Assembly (NCBI GenBank): GCA_964459065.1
Contig: CAYWMN010000057.1
Span: 1 to 18,139, forward strand
Direction: 5' to 3'
Source of the DNA: JAMCXS01 sp964459065
Lineage (GTDB): Bacteria; Acidobacteriota; Terriglobia; UBA7540
Length of the DNA: 18,139 nt
Shown here: piece by piece, positions 7,738 to 16,291 of the stretch
Layout: every line of letters starts with the position of its first letter
Position numbering within the stretch: position 1 is the first letter of the stretch
Notes under the pieces: model-generated
The model's input: only the letters and a program-made list of their open reading frames with translations
The model's database searches: none
What the model was told of the DNA's origin: nothing
Translations under genes and position numbers: made by a program

Positions 7738-9366
7738 TTGCTACGTTATCCTCCGCAACAAAGACCGGGGAATGCCATTTTAGAATTGACCTTCATCCCT
7801 CTATCCTTTTCAGATTGGCTTGAGAGGCCGGTGAGCCGTTGGCTTGCCTGCGGCTTGAGCGGAGCGCTGCTTTTTGCGTGTTTTCCCAGGATTGATTGGA
7901 ACTGGTTTGTTTGGATCGCTTGCGTTCCGCTTCTGGCTGTTCTGCTTACGGAGAAACGGCCTGCCCGTGGTTTCTGGTATGGGTATGCGTCCGGCGCCGT
8001 ATTCTTCACGGGCAGCTGCTACTGGTTTGTAGAGGTGATGCGGCACTACGGCGGGTTGAGCCTTCCGGTGGGACTGGGCGTGCTGGTTCTTTTTGTGGCC
8101 CTGTTTTCAGTTTTTTACGGAGCCTTCGGCTGGCTGGAAGTTCTTGTGGCCCGGCGCTCGCAAGCAACGGCGCTTTTGCTGGCGCCGTTTTGGTGGGTGG
8201 CTCTGGAACTGGCACGAACCTACCTTTTTACAGGCTTTCCCTGGAACCTGCTGGGTTATGCGGTTCGGCCGGAAGGCTTGGAACAGATTGCGTCCGTGAC
8301 CGCTGTCTACGGGCTCTCATTTCTGGCAGCAGCCACCAGCGCCCTGGTGATGTGGGCTTTGCTCAATCCGCGCCACCGGGTTCGATGGGCCCTCCTCGCG
8401 GTTTGGGTCGTGCTGTTGGCGGCCGGAAACCGCGCGCTTTATCCTCCGCCCCGGCAGACCGGGCCGGATGTGGCTTTACTGGTCCAGCCGAACATTCCCC
8501 TGGGAGGATCGAATCAAAAGACGTGGGCTCCCTGGATTGATCCTGAGCCTCTGGAAACGTTGGTTGACCGGAGTGTGGAGGCCGCGCGTGCCCCGGAGGC
8601 CGCAGGGAAGAAGCCGCCCTTGATTGTTTGGCCGGAAGACCCCGCTCCCTTTTATTTCAATCGCGATCCCATCTTCCGGGGGGCGGTGGAAACGATGGCG
8701 AGGCGGGCCCGCTCCTACATTGTGGCCGGGACGATAACCTTTGCAGGAAAGGGGACTTCGCGGCCCAAGAATTCGGCCGTCGTCCTTGCCCCTGACGGCC
8801 GTGAACTGCTTCAATATGATAAAATTCACTTAGTGCCCTTCGGTGAATATGTTCCGTGGTGGGCGTTTCCTGGGAAGGTCGGAAAAATAACCTCGCAGGT
8901 CGGCGATTTTGTTCCGGGGCACCGGATTCGGGTCGCAGATGCGGGCGAGGGCCGGATCGGCGTTTTTATCTGTTATGAGGCGATCTTTCCGGAGTTAGTC
9001 AGGAAGATTGCGGCGGCAGGCGCCGGGGTTTTGGTCAACATTTCGGACGACGGCTGGTTCGGCAATTCGGCCGCCCCTTTCCAGCACTTTGAGATGGCAC
9101 GGTTCCGGGCCATTGAAAACGGGCGTTTTCTGCTGCGTTCGACGAACAACGGGATTACCGCGATCGTGGATCCTTACGGGCGGGTGGAGAAAAAGATTTC
9201 CCGTGAGCGGGCGGGTATTTTGACCGGTCGCTTCCGCTATATCCAGCGGAAAACGTTTTACAGCCGGCACGGCGACCTTTTTGCCTGGAGTTCGGTGGGC
9301 ATCACGGCAGGACTGCTGATTTCGCTGGGATTTGGACTGATCGGCAAGCCGGTGGTGAACGGGTAA
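7738..9366 (+). CDS. lnt: apolipoprotein N-acyltransferase
   Basis: Inner-membrane enzyme that transfers a third acyl chain from a phospholipid to the N-terminal Cys of apolipoproteins, the last step of lipoprotein maturation in Gram-negative cells. Several TM helices occupy roughly residues 35-235, followed by a periplasmic nitrilase-like domain (about 243-500) and a final TM helix (about 515-535). The Glu-Lys-Cys catalytic set is intact: Glu300 in IVWPEDPAPF, Lys362 in YDKIHLVPFGEYVPW and Cys412 in GVFICYEAIFPELV. The length (up to 542 aa) is normal. The start is uncertain: TTG 7738 gives the longest form, TTG 7786 and GTG 7831 are in-frame alternatives, and none has a clearly superior ribosome binding site. 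It lies 51 nt after the SPOR gene and 30 nt before prfB. Confidence 0.95.
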   Translation: MLRYPPQQRPGNAILELTFIPLSFSDWLERPVSRWLACGLSGALLFACFPRIDWNWFVWIACVPLLAVLLTEKRPARGFWYGYASGAVFFTGSCYWFVEVMRHYGGLSLPVGLGVLVLFVALFSVFYGAFGWLEVLVARRSQATALLLAPFWWVALELARTYLFTGFPWNLLGYAVRPEGLEQIASVTAVYGLSFLAAATSALVMWALLNPRHRVRWALLAVWVVLLAAGNRALYPPPRQTGPDVALLVQPNIPLGGSNQKTWAPWIDPEPLETLVDRSVEAARAPEAAGKKPPLIVWPEDPAPFYFNRDPIFRGAVETMARRARSYIVAGTITFAGKGTSRPKNSAVVLAPDGRELLQYDKIHLVPFGEYVPWWAFPGKVGKITSQVGDFVPGHRIRVADAGEGRIGVFICYEAIFPELVRKIAAAGAGVLVNISDDGWFGNSAAPFQHFEMARFRAIENGRFLLRSTNNGITAIVDPYGRVEKKISRERAGILTGRFRYIQRKTFYSRHGDLFAWSSVGITAGLLISLGFGLIGKPVVNG

Positions 9367-9396
9367 ATCAAGAGCAAGGCGACGGAGGATGGAATC

Positions 9397-10507
9397 GTGA
9401 TTGAAGAACTAACCTGGGAATTTGACCAACTCAAGGGCCGAGTCCAGGAACTTCGGAGTTTTCTTTGACGCTCCAAAACAGCGGCGCGAGCTTGAGGCGA
9501 TTGAAGAACAGATTGCCCGTCCTGAGTTTTGGACAGACCAGCAAGGTTCCCAGAAAATCCTGACCGAGCGCAAGAGGCTCGAAACAGCGCTTGAAACCGA
9601 CGAACGGTTGGCTTCAAAGATCGCCGACCTGCAAGCGTATTTTGAGTTGGCAGGCGAAGGCGAAAACGTTGCGGAAGAGATTCGGTCTGAAATGACCGCA
9701 CTTGGCGGCGAGGTTGCGCGCCTGGAAACCACTACGCTGCTGCCCAGTGAAAATGACCGTCTGAACGCCATCGTGACGATTCATCCCGGCGCCGGCGGAA
9801 CCGAGTCGCAGGACTGGGCGGAAATGCTGATGCGCATGTACCGGCGATGGGCGGAGCGCCAGGGCTTCAAGTTTACACTGAACGACTATCAGGCCGGTGA
9901 CGAAGCCGGGCTGAAGTCCGCAACCTTCACCGTGGCGGGCGACTATGCTTATGGCTTGTTGAGCGCGGAGAGCGGGGTTCACCGTCTGGTGCGGATTTCT
10001 CCGTTTGATCAGGCGGCGCGGCGCCACACGTCGTTTGCTTCGGTATACGTCAGCCCGGAGATCGACGACAACATCAGCATCGACATCAAGCCGGATGAAC
10101 TGAAAGTTGATACGTACCGTTCAACCGGGGCCGGCGGCCAGCACGTGAATACCACGGACTCGGCCGTCCGCATCACGCATCTTCCCACGGGGACGGTGGT
10201 GCAGTGCCAGAACGAACGGTCGCAGCATCGCAACCGCGAAATGGCAATGAAGTTTTTAAGGTCGCGGCTGTACGAGTTGGAACTGCAAAAGCGGCGGGAA
10301 GCTACGCAAAAAGTTGAGGATTCGAAAGGCGAAATCGCCTTCGGCAGCCAAATCCGGTCTTATGTGCTTCATCCTTACCGGATGGTGAAGGACCATCGAA
10401 CCAAGTTTGAGATGGGGGACGCCGACCGCGTGCTGGATGGCGATATCGACGCTTTTATCCAGGCTTACCTGATGTCGCGGCGCACTCTCAGCAAAGCAGC
10501 GGGATAG
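9397..10507 (+). CDS. prfB: peptide chain release factor 2 (programmed +1 frameshift)
   Basis: RF2 terminates translation at UGA and UAA. The coding sequence is split: GTG 9397 behind GGAGGA (9384-9389, 7-nt spacing) opens 23 codons (IEELTWEFDQLKGRVQELRS and onward) ending at in-frame TGA 9466-9468. A +1 shift on CTT TGA C continues as DAPKQRRELE to the stop at 10507. The joined product (9397-9465 plus 9467-10507) is 369 aa, a normal RF2 length. The stop-codon recognition tripeptide is Ser-Pro-Phe (about 201-203, RISPFDQAAR), diagnostic for RF2 rather than RF1. The peptidyl-tRNA hydrolysis motif GGQ is at about 246-248 (STGAGGQHVN). Low RF2 slows termination at the internal UGA and favours frameshifting, giving autoregulation. 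A simple ORF caller would wrongly start this gene at TTG 9422. Confidence 0.97.
9451..9469 (+). promoter_or_regulatory. prfB programmed +1 frameshift site
   Basis: The slippery sequence CTT TGA C lies at 9463-9469. It is preceded by an internal Shine-Dalgarno-like GGAG (9455-9458). Aligned to AGGAGG, the element ends 3 nt before CTT, the same geometry as the classical enterobacterial site, although only four bases match here. Reading frame evidence on both sides (RF2 N-terminal residues before, RF2 residues after) confirms that the shift is needed. Confidence 0.95.
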
Positions 10508-10625
10508 TCGGGAGGACCTCTGGGGTCCGGGGAAAAGCAGTTTTACTATTGGATGACCCAAGGCGACGGCTGGGGTTTGAATGCGCTCCTTTCGCTGCGG
10601 CCTGCGGCCGGTCAGGGTGAAAAGG

Positions 10626-10655
10626 TTGACGCGTTCGAGGGGCTATGCTAGCCTT
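10626..10655 (+). promoter_or_regulatory. metK leader: -35-like element and palindrome
   Basis: TTGACG (10626-10631) resembles a -35 box; with a 17-nt spacer the -10 position is TAGCCT (10649-10654), a weak match. A palindrome GGCTA-TGC-TAGCC (10641-10653), extended by two G.T pairs to 10639-10655, covers that -10 position and could act as an operator or an RNA hairpin. It lies about 50 nt upstream of the metK start. I do not recognise a SAM or SAH riboswitch here. Confidence 0.3.
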
Positions 10656-10705
10656 CAAAGTTTGTGTTGGGGACGCAATTCTGGGCATTCAAGAAGGAGA
10701 TTCAC

Positions 10706-11860
10706 GTGGCTGGGACTGATCATCACTACCTATTTACCTCGGAGTCGGTGACCGAAGGGCATCCCGACAAAGTTTGCGACCAGTTATCAGATGCCATTCT
10801 GGACGCGGTTCTTGCGGCAGACACCCAAGGACGAGTCGCCTGTGAGTCCATGGTCAAAGACCAGGACGTCTACGTGCTGGGCGAAATCACGACGGATTCC
10901 AAGCCCGACATCGAGGGCCTTGTGCGGAACGTCATCCGTTCCATCGGTTACACGGATCCCGATGGCGGTTTTACCGCCGACGGCTGCAAGGTTCACGTCA
11001 ATCTGACGCGGCAAAGCCCGGACATTGACATGGGAGTTTCCACCGGCGGAGCGGGCGACCAGGGGCTGATGTTCGGCTATGCCTGCAATGACACGGAAGA
11101 GCTGATGCCGTTGCCGATTACGCTGGCGCAGAAGCTTTGTCTGCGCCTTACGGAGGTTCGCAAGAACGGCACCTTGGACTTCCTTCGCCCGGACGGCAAG
11201 TCGCAGGTTACCGTCGAGTACCAGGATTTGAAGCCTCTTCGGGTGGACGCCGTTGTGGTTTCTTCACAGCACGCGGCTAGCGTCTCCAATGAAACGCTGC
11301 ACAAAGCCATTATCGAACACGTCATCAAGCCGGTAATTCCAGCCGACATGCTGGACGATAAAACCAAATATCACATCAACCCCACGGGACGCTTCGTAAC
11401 CGGCGGGCCTGTGGGAGACTCGGGCCTGACCGGCAGAAAAATCATTGTTGACACCTACGGAGGCTGGGCGCGCCACGGCGGCGGCGCCTTCTCCGGCAAA
11501 GATCCCACGAAGGTTGACCGGTCCGCAGCCTATTTGGCCCGTTACATTGCCAAGAATATTGTGGCAGCCGGGTTGGCGACGCATGCGGAGGTTCAACTGG
11601 CGTATGCGATCGGCGTGGCGGAACCGGTTTCTGTGATGGTTGACACGTTTGGAACAGGAAAACTCAAGAATGGGCAGTTGGTCGACTTGGTCCGCAAGCA
11701 CTTTCTCATGTCGCCCCGGAAGATCATTGAATCCCTTGACCTCCTGCGCCCGATTTATCAGAAGACAGCAGCATATGGCCACTTCGGAAGACTCGAACCG
11801 GAGTTTACTTGGGAGCGGACCGACAAGGCTGCGATTTTACGGAAGGAGAGTGGTCTGTAA
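10706..11860 (+). CDS. metK: S-adenosylmethionine synthetase
   Basis: MetK makes S-adenosylmethionine from methionine and ATP, releasing phosphate and pyrophosphate, in the cytoplasm. The 384-aa length matches the bacterial family. Family signatures are in order: FTSESVTEGHPDKVCDQ near residues 10-26, the methionine/ATP-site hexapeptide region GAGDQGLMFGYA (115-126), and the glycine-rich P-loop-like GGGAFSGKDPTKVDRSAAY (258-276). GTG at 10706 is chosen as start because AAGGAG (10694-10699) lies 6 nt upstream and MAGTDHHYLF is the expected N-terminus; the frame is open further upstream to ATG 10664, but those residues are unlike MetK. Its stop shares a base with the ahcY start (TAATG). Confidence 0.97.
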   Translation: MAGTDHHYLFTSESVTEGHPDKVCDQLSDAILDAVLAADTQGRVACESMVKDQDVYVLGEITTDSKPDIEGLVRNVIRSIGYTDPDGGFTADGCKVHVNLTRQSPDIDMGVSTGGAGDQGLMFGYACNDTEELMPLPITLAQKLCLRLTEVRKNGTLDFLRPDGKSQVTVEYQDLKPLRVDAVVVSSQHAASVSNETLHKAIIEHVIKPVIPADMLDDKTKYHINPTGRFVTGGPVGDSGLTGRKIIVDTYGGWARHGGGAFSGKDPTKVDRSAAYLARYIAKNIVAAGLATHAEVQLAYAIGVAEPVSVMVDTFGTGKLKNGQLVDLVRKHFLMSPRKIIESLDLLRPIYQKTAAYGHFGRLEPEFTWERTDKAAILRKESGL

Positions 11861-13134
11861 TGCCCGCAACCGAAAAAAGCGCGTATGACATCAAAGATTT
11901 AGGATTGGCTGAAAAGGGAAAGAATCGCATCGAATGGGCCGGGCAGTGGATGCCGGTTCTGGAGCTTATCCGCCAACGATTCCTCAAGGAGAAGCCGCTG
12001 GCCGGCGTCAGAGTTTCGGCGTGCCTGCACGTGACGACGGAAACCGCCAACCTGATGATCACGCTGCGAGACGGCGGCGCCGACGTTGTGCTTTGCGCCT
12101 CAAACCCCTTGAGCACCCAAGACGACGTGGCGGCATCGCTGGTGAAGGATTATCAAATTCCATGCTTCTGCGTCCGGGGCGAGGATAACGACACGTATTA
12201 TTCGCACATCCTGTCAGCCCTTGAACACAAGCCGCAAATCACCATGGATGATGGAGCCGACCTGGTGACCACCATCCTGACCAAGGGCCAGCACTTGGTT
12301 CCGGACATCCTGGGGGGAACCGAGGAGACGACAACGGGCGTGATCCGCCTGCGGAGCATGGCCCACGACGGCGTCTTGAAGTATCCCATCATCGCGGTGA
12401 ACGACGCGGATACCAAGCATCTGTTTGACAACCGCTATGGCACCGGACAATCGACCATCGACGGCATTATCCGGGCCACCAACGTGCTGCTTGCCGGCTC
12501 GCATGTGGTGGTTGCTGGCTACGGATGGTGCGGACGCGGATTCGCGATGCGGGCGCGAGGCCTGGGCGCGGACGTCATTGTGACCGAAGTGAACCCGACT
12601 CGGGCGCTTGAGGCCACCATGGACGGCCTTCGCGTGATGCCGATGGCCGAAGCGGCCAAGATCGGCGACATCTTTGTCACTTTAACCGGCGACAAGTCCG
12701 TCCTGAGGGCCGAGCACTTTGCCGCAATGAAGAGCGGAGCGGTGGTTGCCAACTCCGGGCACTTCAATGTGGAGATCGACATCCCGGCGCTTGAGGAGCT
12801 TGCACAGTCCAAGCGGCGGGTTCGGGAATTTGTGGATGAATACGTCATGAGCGACGGCCGCAAAATTTACCTGCTGGGCGAAGGGCGGCTGATCAATCTG
12901 GCGGCGGCCGAAGGACATCCCGCTGCTGTGATGGACATGAGTTTTGCCAACCAGGCCCTTTCGGCTGAGCACCTGGCGAAGAGCAGCAAGGACATGGAAA
13001 CGAAAGTCCACGCTGTTCCCCTGGCCATCGACGAAATGGTCGCCAAGCTCAAGCTTGAATCGATGGGAATCGGCATCGACACGCTGACTCCGGAGCAGGT
13101 GAAGTATCTGGCTTCGTGGTCTGAAGGAACATAA
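11860..13134 (+). CDS. ahcY: adenosylhomocysteinase (S-adenosylhomocysteine hydrolase), short type
   Basis: AhcY reversibly hydrolyses S-adenosylhomocysteine to adenosine and homocysteine, relieving product inhibition of methyltransferases. The protein is 424 aa. Substrate-binding signatures are HVTTETANLMITL (57-69) and GGTEETTTG with Glu156. The catalytic Lys186 and Asp190-Asn191 sit in TKHLFDNRYGTGQS. The NAD-binding glycine motif is GYGWCGRG (220-227), and GHFNVEID and EGHPAAVMDMSFANQ follow. The protein ends at LASWSEGT, without the KPDHYRY-type tail, and has YGTGQS rather than YGCRES; both mark the archaeal/Thermotoga-like type. Some members of that type favour NADH or accept S-inosylhomocysteine, so substrate range is open. 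ATG 11860 overlaps the metK stop by one base, with GGAAGGAG (11841-11848) upstream; the in-frame GTG/TTG region further up belongs to the metK coding sequence. Confidence 0.97.
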   Translation: MPATEKSAYDIKDLGLAEKGKNRIEWAGQWMPVLELIRQRFLKEKPLAGVRVSACLHVTTETANLMITLRDGGADVVLCASNPLSTQDDVAASLVKDYQIPCFCVRGEDNDTYYSHILSALEHKPQITMDDGADLVTTILTKGQHLVPDILGGTEETTTGVIRLRSMAHDGVLKYPIIAVNDADTKHLFDNRYGTGQSTIDGIIRATNVLLAGSHVVVAGYGWCGRGFAMRARGLGADVIVTEVNPTRALEATMDGLRVMPMAEAAKIGDIFVTLTGDKSVLRAEHFAAMKSGAVVANSGHFNVEIDIPALEELAQSKRRVREFVDEYVMSDGRKIYLLGEGRLINLAAAEGHPAAVMDMSFANQALSAEHLAKSSKDMETKVHAVPLAIDEMVAKLKLESMGIGIDTLTPEQVKYLASWSEGT

Positions 13135-13150
13135 ATCCATCAAGGAGGCG

Positions 13151-13182
13151 GCGCCCGCAAGCGGAAGCGGCCGGGCGGGCGC
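13151..13182 (+). terminator. GC-rich hairpin after ahcY
   Basis: GCGCCCGC (13151-13158) and GCGGGCGC (13175-13182) are perfect 8-bp inverted repeats around a 16-nt loop, 16 nt after the ahcY stop. There is no U-tract, so it is either an imperfect intrinsic terminator or an mRNA 3'-end stabilising stem. An AAGGAGG at 13142-13148 just before it has no start codon behind it. Confidence 0.4.
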
Positions 13183-13343
13183 TGCTTCAAGGTTGTCGGA
13201 TGCGAGCGAGATGAGCTTTCCGGCCTGCTCTGAACCGGGTTTGCGAGTGCTACCTTTCAGGATACAGAATTCGGCCCTGCCAAAGCTCCCTCACAGCCAG
13301 CAGGCGAAAAACACGAAATTCCGTTAAGAAACAGGGTTCTGCA

Positions 13344-14801
13344 ATGAAAAAGTTTGGCCAACGAGCACTTGATACCGCAACGGCCAAGGGAGCCGTCTAC
13401 GCTGACGTGCGGGTGTTGGACATCCGGCAGCGCTATTTGGCGACCAAGAACGGCGAGACGTCGCAAATCAGGGATTCGCAATCGTTCGGACTTGGTGTCC
13501 GGGTCATCGTGGATGGCGCCTGGGGGTTTGCGGCGACCGACGACTTCTCCGACAGAAGCCTTGACGCCACCGCCGCCAAAGCAGTGGAAATTGCGCGCGC
13601 GAGCGCCGTTGTAAAGAAACACGACGTTGACCTGGCCGGCGAAGCGAAAATCGTGGATCAGTGGGAAGGCCCTTGCCAAAGCGACCCGTTCGTTGTTCCG
13701 GTTTCTGCCTGCCTGGACCTGATGCTGAAGGCGGATGCGGAAATGCGAAGGGTTCAAGGCGTCACGCTGGCCGAAGCGGCGATGGACTTCTGCCGCATTG
13801 ATCAACTTTTCCTCTCAACACTGGGATCAGAAATCCGGCAGCTTAAAACTCAAACCGGCGCGGGCATTGTGGCGACGTCGTTTGCCAATAATGCCATCCA
13901 GCGGCGCTCCTATCCGAATTCGTTCGGGGGCCAATACCAGACAAGAGGTTATGATCTGATTGAGGAGTTGGACCTGCTGGGCCACGCCCCGCAGATTGCG
14001 GAAGAGGCCGTGGCGCTGCATCGCTGTGAGCAGTGTCCGGCGGGCGAGCGGGATGTCATCCTGGGCGGGTCGCAGGTCGGCTTGCAGATCCATGAGTCGA
14101 TCGGGCACCCGATTGAGCTGGATCGCGTGCTGGGCACGGAAGCCAACTTTGCCGGCATGAGCTTTTTGACCCTGGACCAGCTGAACAGCCTGAAGTACGG
14201 TTCGGACATTGTGAACGTGGTGGCCGACGCCACGCCTGCGCACGGCCCGGGGCTCGGAACGTTTGCGTATGACGACGAAGGCGTGCCGGCCCAGTGCACT
14301 CCGATCATCAGGGACGGGCTGTTTGTAGGCTATCTCTCTTCGCGTGAAACGGCGGCGGCCATCGGCTTGCAGCGCTCCAGCGGTGCGATGCGGGCGGAAA
14401 GCTGGAACCGGATTCCGCTGATTCGCATGACCAACGTCAGCCTGCTGCCCGGCAAGGGAAGCCTGGACGATTTGATCGCGGATACCGAGGACGGTATTTT
14501 CATGGAAACCAACCGCAGCTGGTCCATCGACGACCGCCGGTACAATTTCCAGTTTGGGACTGAGATTGGATGGGAAATCAAGCACGGCAAGAAGACGCGC
14601 ATGCTGAAGAACCCCAGCTACGGAGGGATTACCACCGAGTTCTGGAACTCCTGCGACGGCATTTGCGGTCCGGAAGAGTGGGTGCTGTGGGGAACGCCGA
14701 ATTGCGGCAAAGGCCAGCCGATGCAGACCATGGGAACCGGGCACGGGGCTTCTCCGGCGCGCTTTCGAAAAGTTCAAGTCGGCGTGGCGTATTCAGGCTA
14801 G
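13344..14801 (+). CDS. tldD: TldD-type zinc metalloprotease subunit
   Basis: Catalytic subunit of the TldD/TldE heteromeric protease, which trims unfolded or modified peptides; in E. coli it is needed for microcin B17 maturation and degradation of the CcdA antitoxin. The 485-aa protein has the N-terminal domain typical of the family (about 1-200), then the metal-binding HExxxH motif as HESIGHPIELD (His250, Glu251, His255). The C-terminal region has Cys437, Cys441 and Cys454 (NSCDGICGPEEW, then TPNCGKG); a C-terminal Cys is the third zinc ligand in characterised TldD. ATG 13344 lies behind AGGG (13333-13336). It is 209 nt after ahcY, with a weak promoter-like pair TTGCGA (13241) and CAGAAT (13265), and 34 nt before tldE, so the two form one unit. 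Confidence 0.94.
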   Translation: MKKFGQRALDTATAKGAVYADVRVLDIRQRYLATKNGETSQIRDSQSFGLGVRVIVDGAWGFAATDDFSDRSLDATAAKAVEIARASAVVKKHDVDLAGEAKIVDQWEGPCQSDPFVVPVSACLDLMLKADAEMRRVQGVTLAEAAMDFCRIDQLFLSTLGSEIRQLKTQTGAGIVATSFANNAIQRRSYPNSFGGQYQTRGYDLIEELDLLGHAPQIAEEAVALHRCEQCPAGERDVILGGSQVGLQIHESIGHPIELDRVLGTEANFAGMSFLTLDQLNSLKYGSDIVNVVADATPAHGPGLGTFAYDDEGVPAQCTPIIRDGLFVGYLSSRETAAAIGLQRSSGAMRAESWNRIPLIRMTNVSLLPGKGSLDDLIADTEDGIFMETNRSWSIDDRRYNFQFGTEIGWEIKHGKKTRMLKNPSYGGITTEFWNSCDGICGPEEWVLWGTPNCGKGQPMQTMGTGHGASPARFRKVQVGVAYSG

Positions 14802-14835
14802 GCGCTCACGGCCAAGGTTGGGTGGTTTTGAGAAA

Positions 14836-16173
14836 ATGCTATTGACTCGCAAACGCGCAAAGGAAATCTTCGGGAAGGTTCGCAAGTACTCGACTGCCGA
14901 GGAGACGGAAGCGCACATCTCTTCTTCTTCCTACTCTTTGACTCGATTCGCGAATAATTGCATTCATCAAAATGTTGCGGAGGACGGCGTCGTCCTTTCG
15001 GTGCGTGCGGTCGTGGACCATCGGACGGCCCGTGCCAGCACCAACAAGCTGGATGAGAACTCCATCCGCGAGGTCTGCGAGGCGGCGCTGGCTCTGGCGC
15101 GGCTTCAACCGCCCAATCCGGAACTGCTGGCCATGCCGGGAGCCCAGATGTACCGCTCGGTTGACCGATTTGACCCCGAAACCGCGGCGTTGACGCCGCA
15201 AAGCCGGGCGGAAACGGTTGGGCAAGCGGTGGCGCGCGCGGAAGCCGACGGCCTGACGGCGGCTGGCGTGTACTCGGTCGGCGCTTCATCAAGCTCGCTT
15301 TTCAACTCCCGAGGCCTTGAGGCGCATCACGAAGAGACCGGGGCGGAATTCTCCATTACGATGCTCCAGGAGGGAAGCTCGGGGTGGGCTAAGCAGACGG
15401 CGACATCATGTCTGGCGCTTGAGCCGGAAGTACTGGCGGACCGGGCCGCACGCAAAGCTCTGGAAAGCCAGGAACCGCGAGACCTTGCTCCCGGCAAGTA
15501 CACCGTGATTCTGGAGCCTGCCGCGGTGCTGGATTTGCTGGGCTTTCTGTTCTTCGACTTCGGCGGCCTCGCTGTCCAGGAAAGCCGGAGTTGTTTGACG
15601 GGACGCGTGGGAGAAAAGATTTTTGGAGAGAACATCAGCGTCCGCGACGACGTGTTCCATCCATTGCAGGCGGGCGCTCCTTTTGACGGTGAAGGGGTGC
15701 CGCGGCAGCGCGTGTCGCTGGTTGAGCAAGGCACGGTAAAGAATCTTGTTTATGCGCGGGCCACGGCGCGCAAAGTGGGAAAAGAACCGACGGGCCACGG
15801 CTTCCAGCTTCCCAATGAGTATGGCGAGGCGCCCATGAACATTGTCATGGACGGAGGGAAGGCGAGTCTGGAGGATATGGTCAAGTCAACGCCGCGCGGC
15901 CTTCTGGTAACCCGGCTCTGGTATATCCGGGAAGTTGATCCCTACGAGAAGATTTTGACGGGGATGACCCGCGACGGGACATTCTGGGTGGAAGACGGCG
16001 AGGTTCGCCACGGGATCAAGAACCTGCGGTTCAATCAGAGTGTTATCGAAATGCTGCGACAGGTTGTCATGATGGGCCCGCCGCAACGCACCGCCGGCGA
16101 AGAATCCTTTGAAATGGTCGTCCCGGCACTCAAGGTGGAGGGATTTAATTTTTCCTCCGCCACCAGGTACTGA
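14836..16173 (+). CDS. tldE: TldE/PmbA non-catalytic partner of TldD
   Basis: A TldD/PmbA-superfamily protein of 445 aa lacking the HExxxH metal site, as expected for the TldE (PmbA) subunit that pairs with TldD. Recognisable regions are the N-terminal ETEAHISSSSYSLTRFANN, the central VYSVGASSSSLFNSRGLEA, and the C-terminal GEGVPRQRVSLVEQGTVKNL and GLLVTRLWYIREVDPYEKILTG, characteristic of the family. At the position equivalent to the TldD metal motif it reads LDLLGFLFFDFGG instead. ATG 14836 is preferred, giving MLLTRKRAKE; an in-frame TTG at 14818 would add six residues, and neither has a strong ribosome binding site. The 34-nt distance and the partner relationship imply stoichiometric coexpression with tldD. 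Confidence 0.93.
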   Translation: MLLTRKRAKEIFGKVRKYSTAEETEAHISSSSYSLTRFANNCIHQNVAEDGVVLSVRAVVDHRTARASTNKLDENSIREVCEAALALARLQPPNPELLAMPGAQMYRSVDRFDPETAALTPQSRAETVGQAVARAEADGLTAAGVYSVGASSSSLFNSRGLEAHHEETGAEFSITMLQEGSSGWAKQTATSCLALEPEVLADRAARKALESQEPRDLAPGKYTVILEPAAVLDLLGFLFFDFGGLAVQESRSCLTGRVGEKIFGENISVRDDVFHPLQAGAPFDGEGVPRQRVSLVEQGTVKNLVYARATARKVGKEPTGHGFQLPNEYGEAPMNIVMDGGKASLEDMVKSTPRGLLVTRLWYIREVDPYEKILTGMTRDGTFWVEDGEVRHGIKNLRFNQSVIEMLRQVVMMGPPQRTAGEESFEMVVPALKVEGFNFSSATRY

Positions 16174-16178
16174 CCGAG

Positions 16179-16199
16179 GCGTGCGGGGAGCCGTCACGC
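16179..16199 (+). terminator. hairpin just after tldE
   Basis: GCGTGCGG (16179-16186), loop GGAG, then CCG-T-CACGC (16191-16199) forms an 8-bp stem with one bulged T, beginning 5 nt after the tldE stop. No U-tract follows, so termination is only suggested by position. Confidence 0.35.
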
Positions 16200-16291
16200 A
16201 AAGGCGGCATTCGGATACAGGGTTCCAGAGCTGAACGGTAAAGGCCTCATGTTCCTTGTCGGCTTTGAAACCTGCAGCAGACCTCTCTCGC

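Noticed and set aside
10508..10625. GGACC-TCTGG-GGTCC stem after prfB as a terminator
   Set aside because: Only a 5-bp stem, followed by GGGGAAAAGC rather than a T-run; too weak to call.
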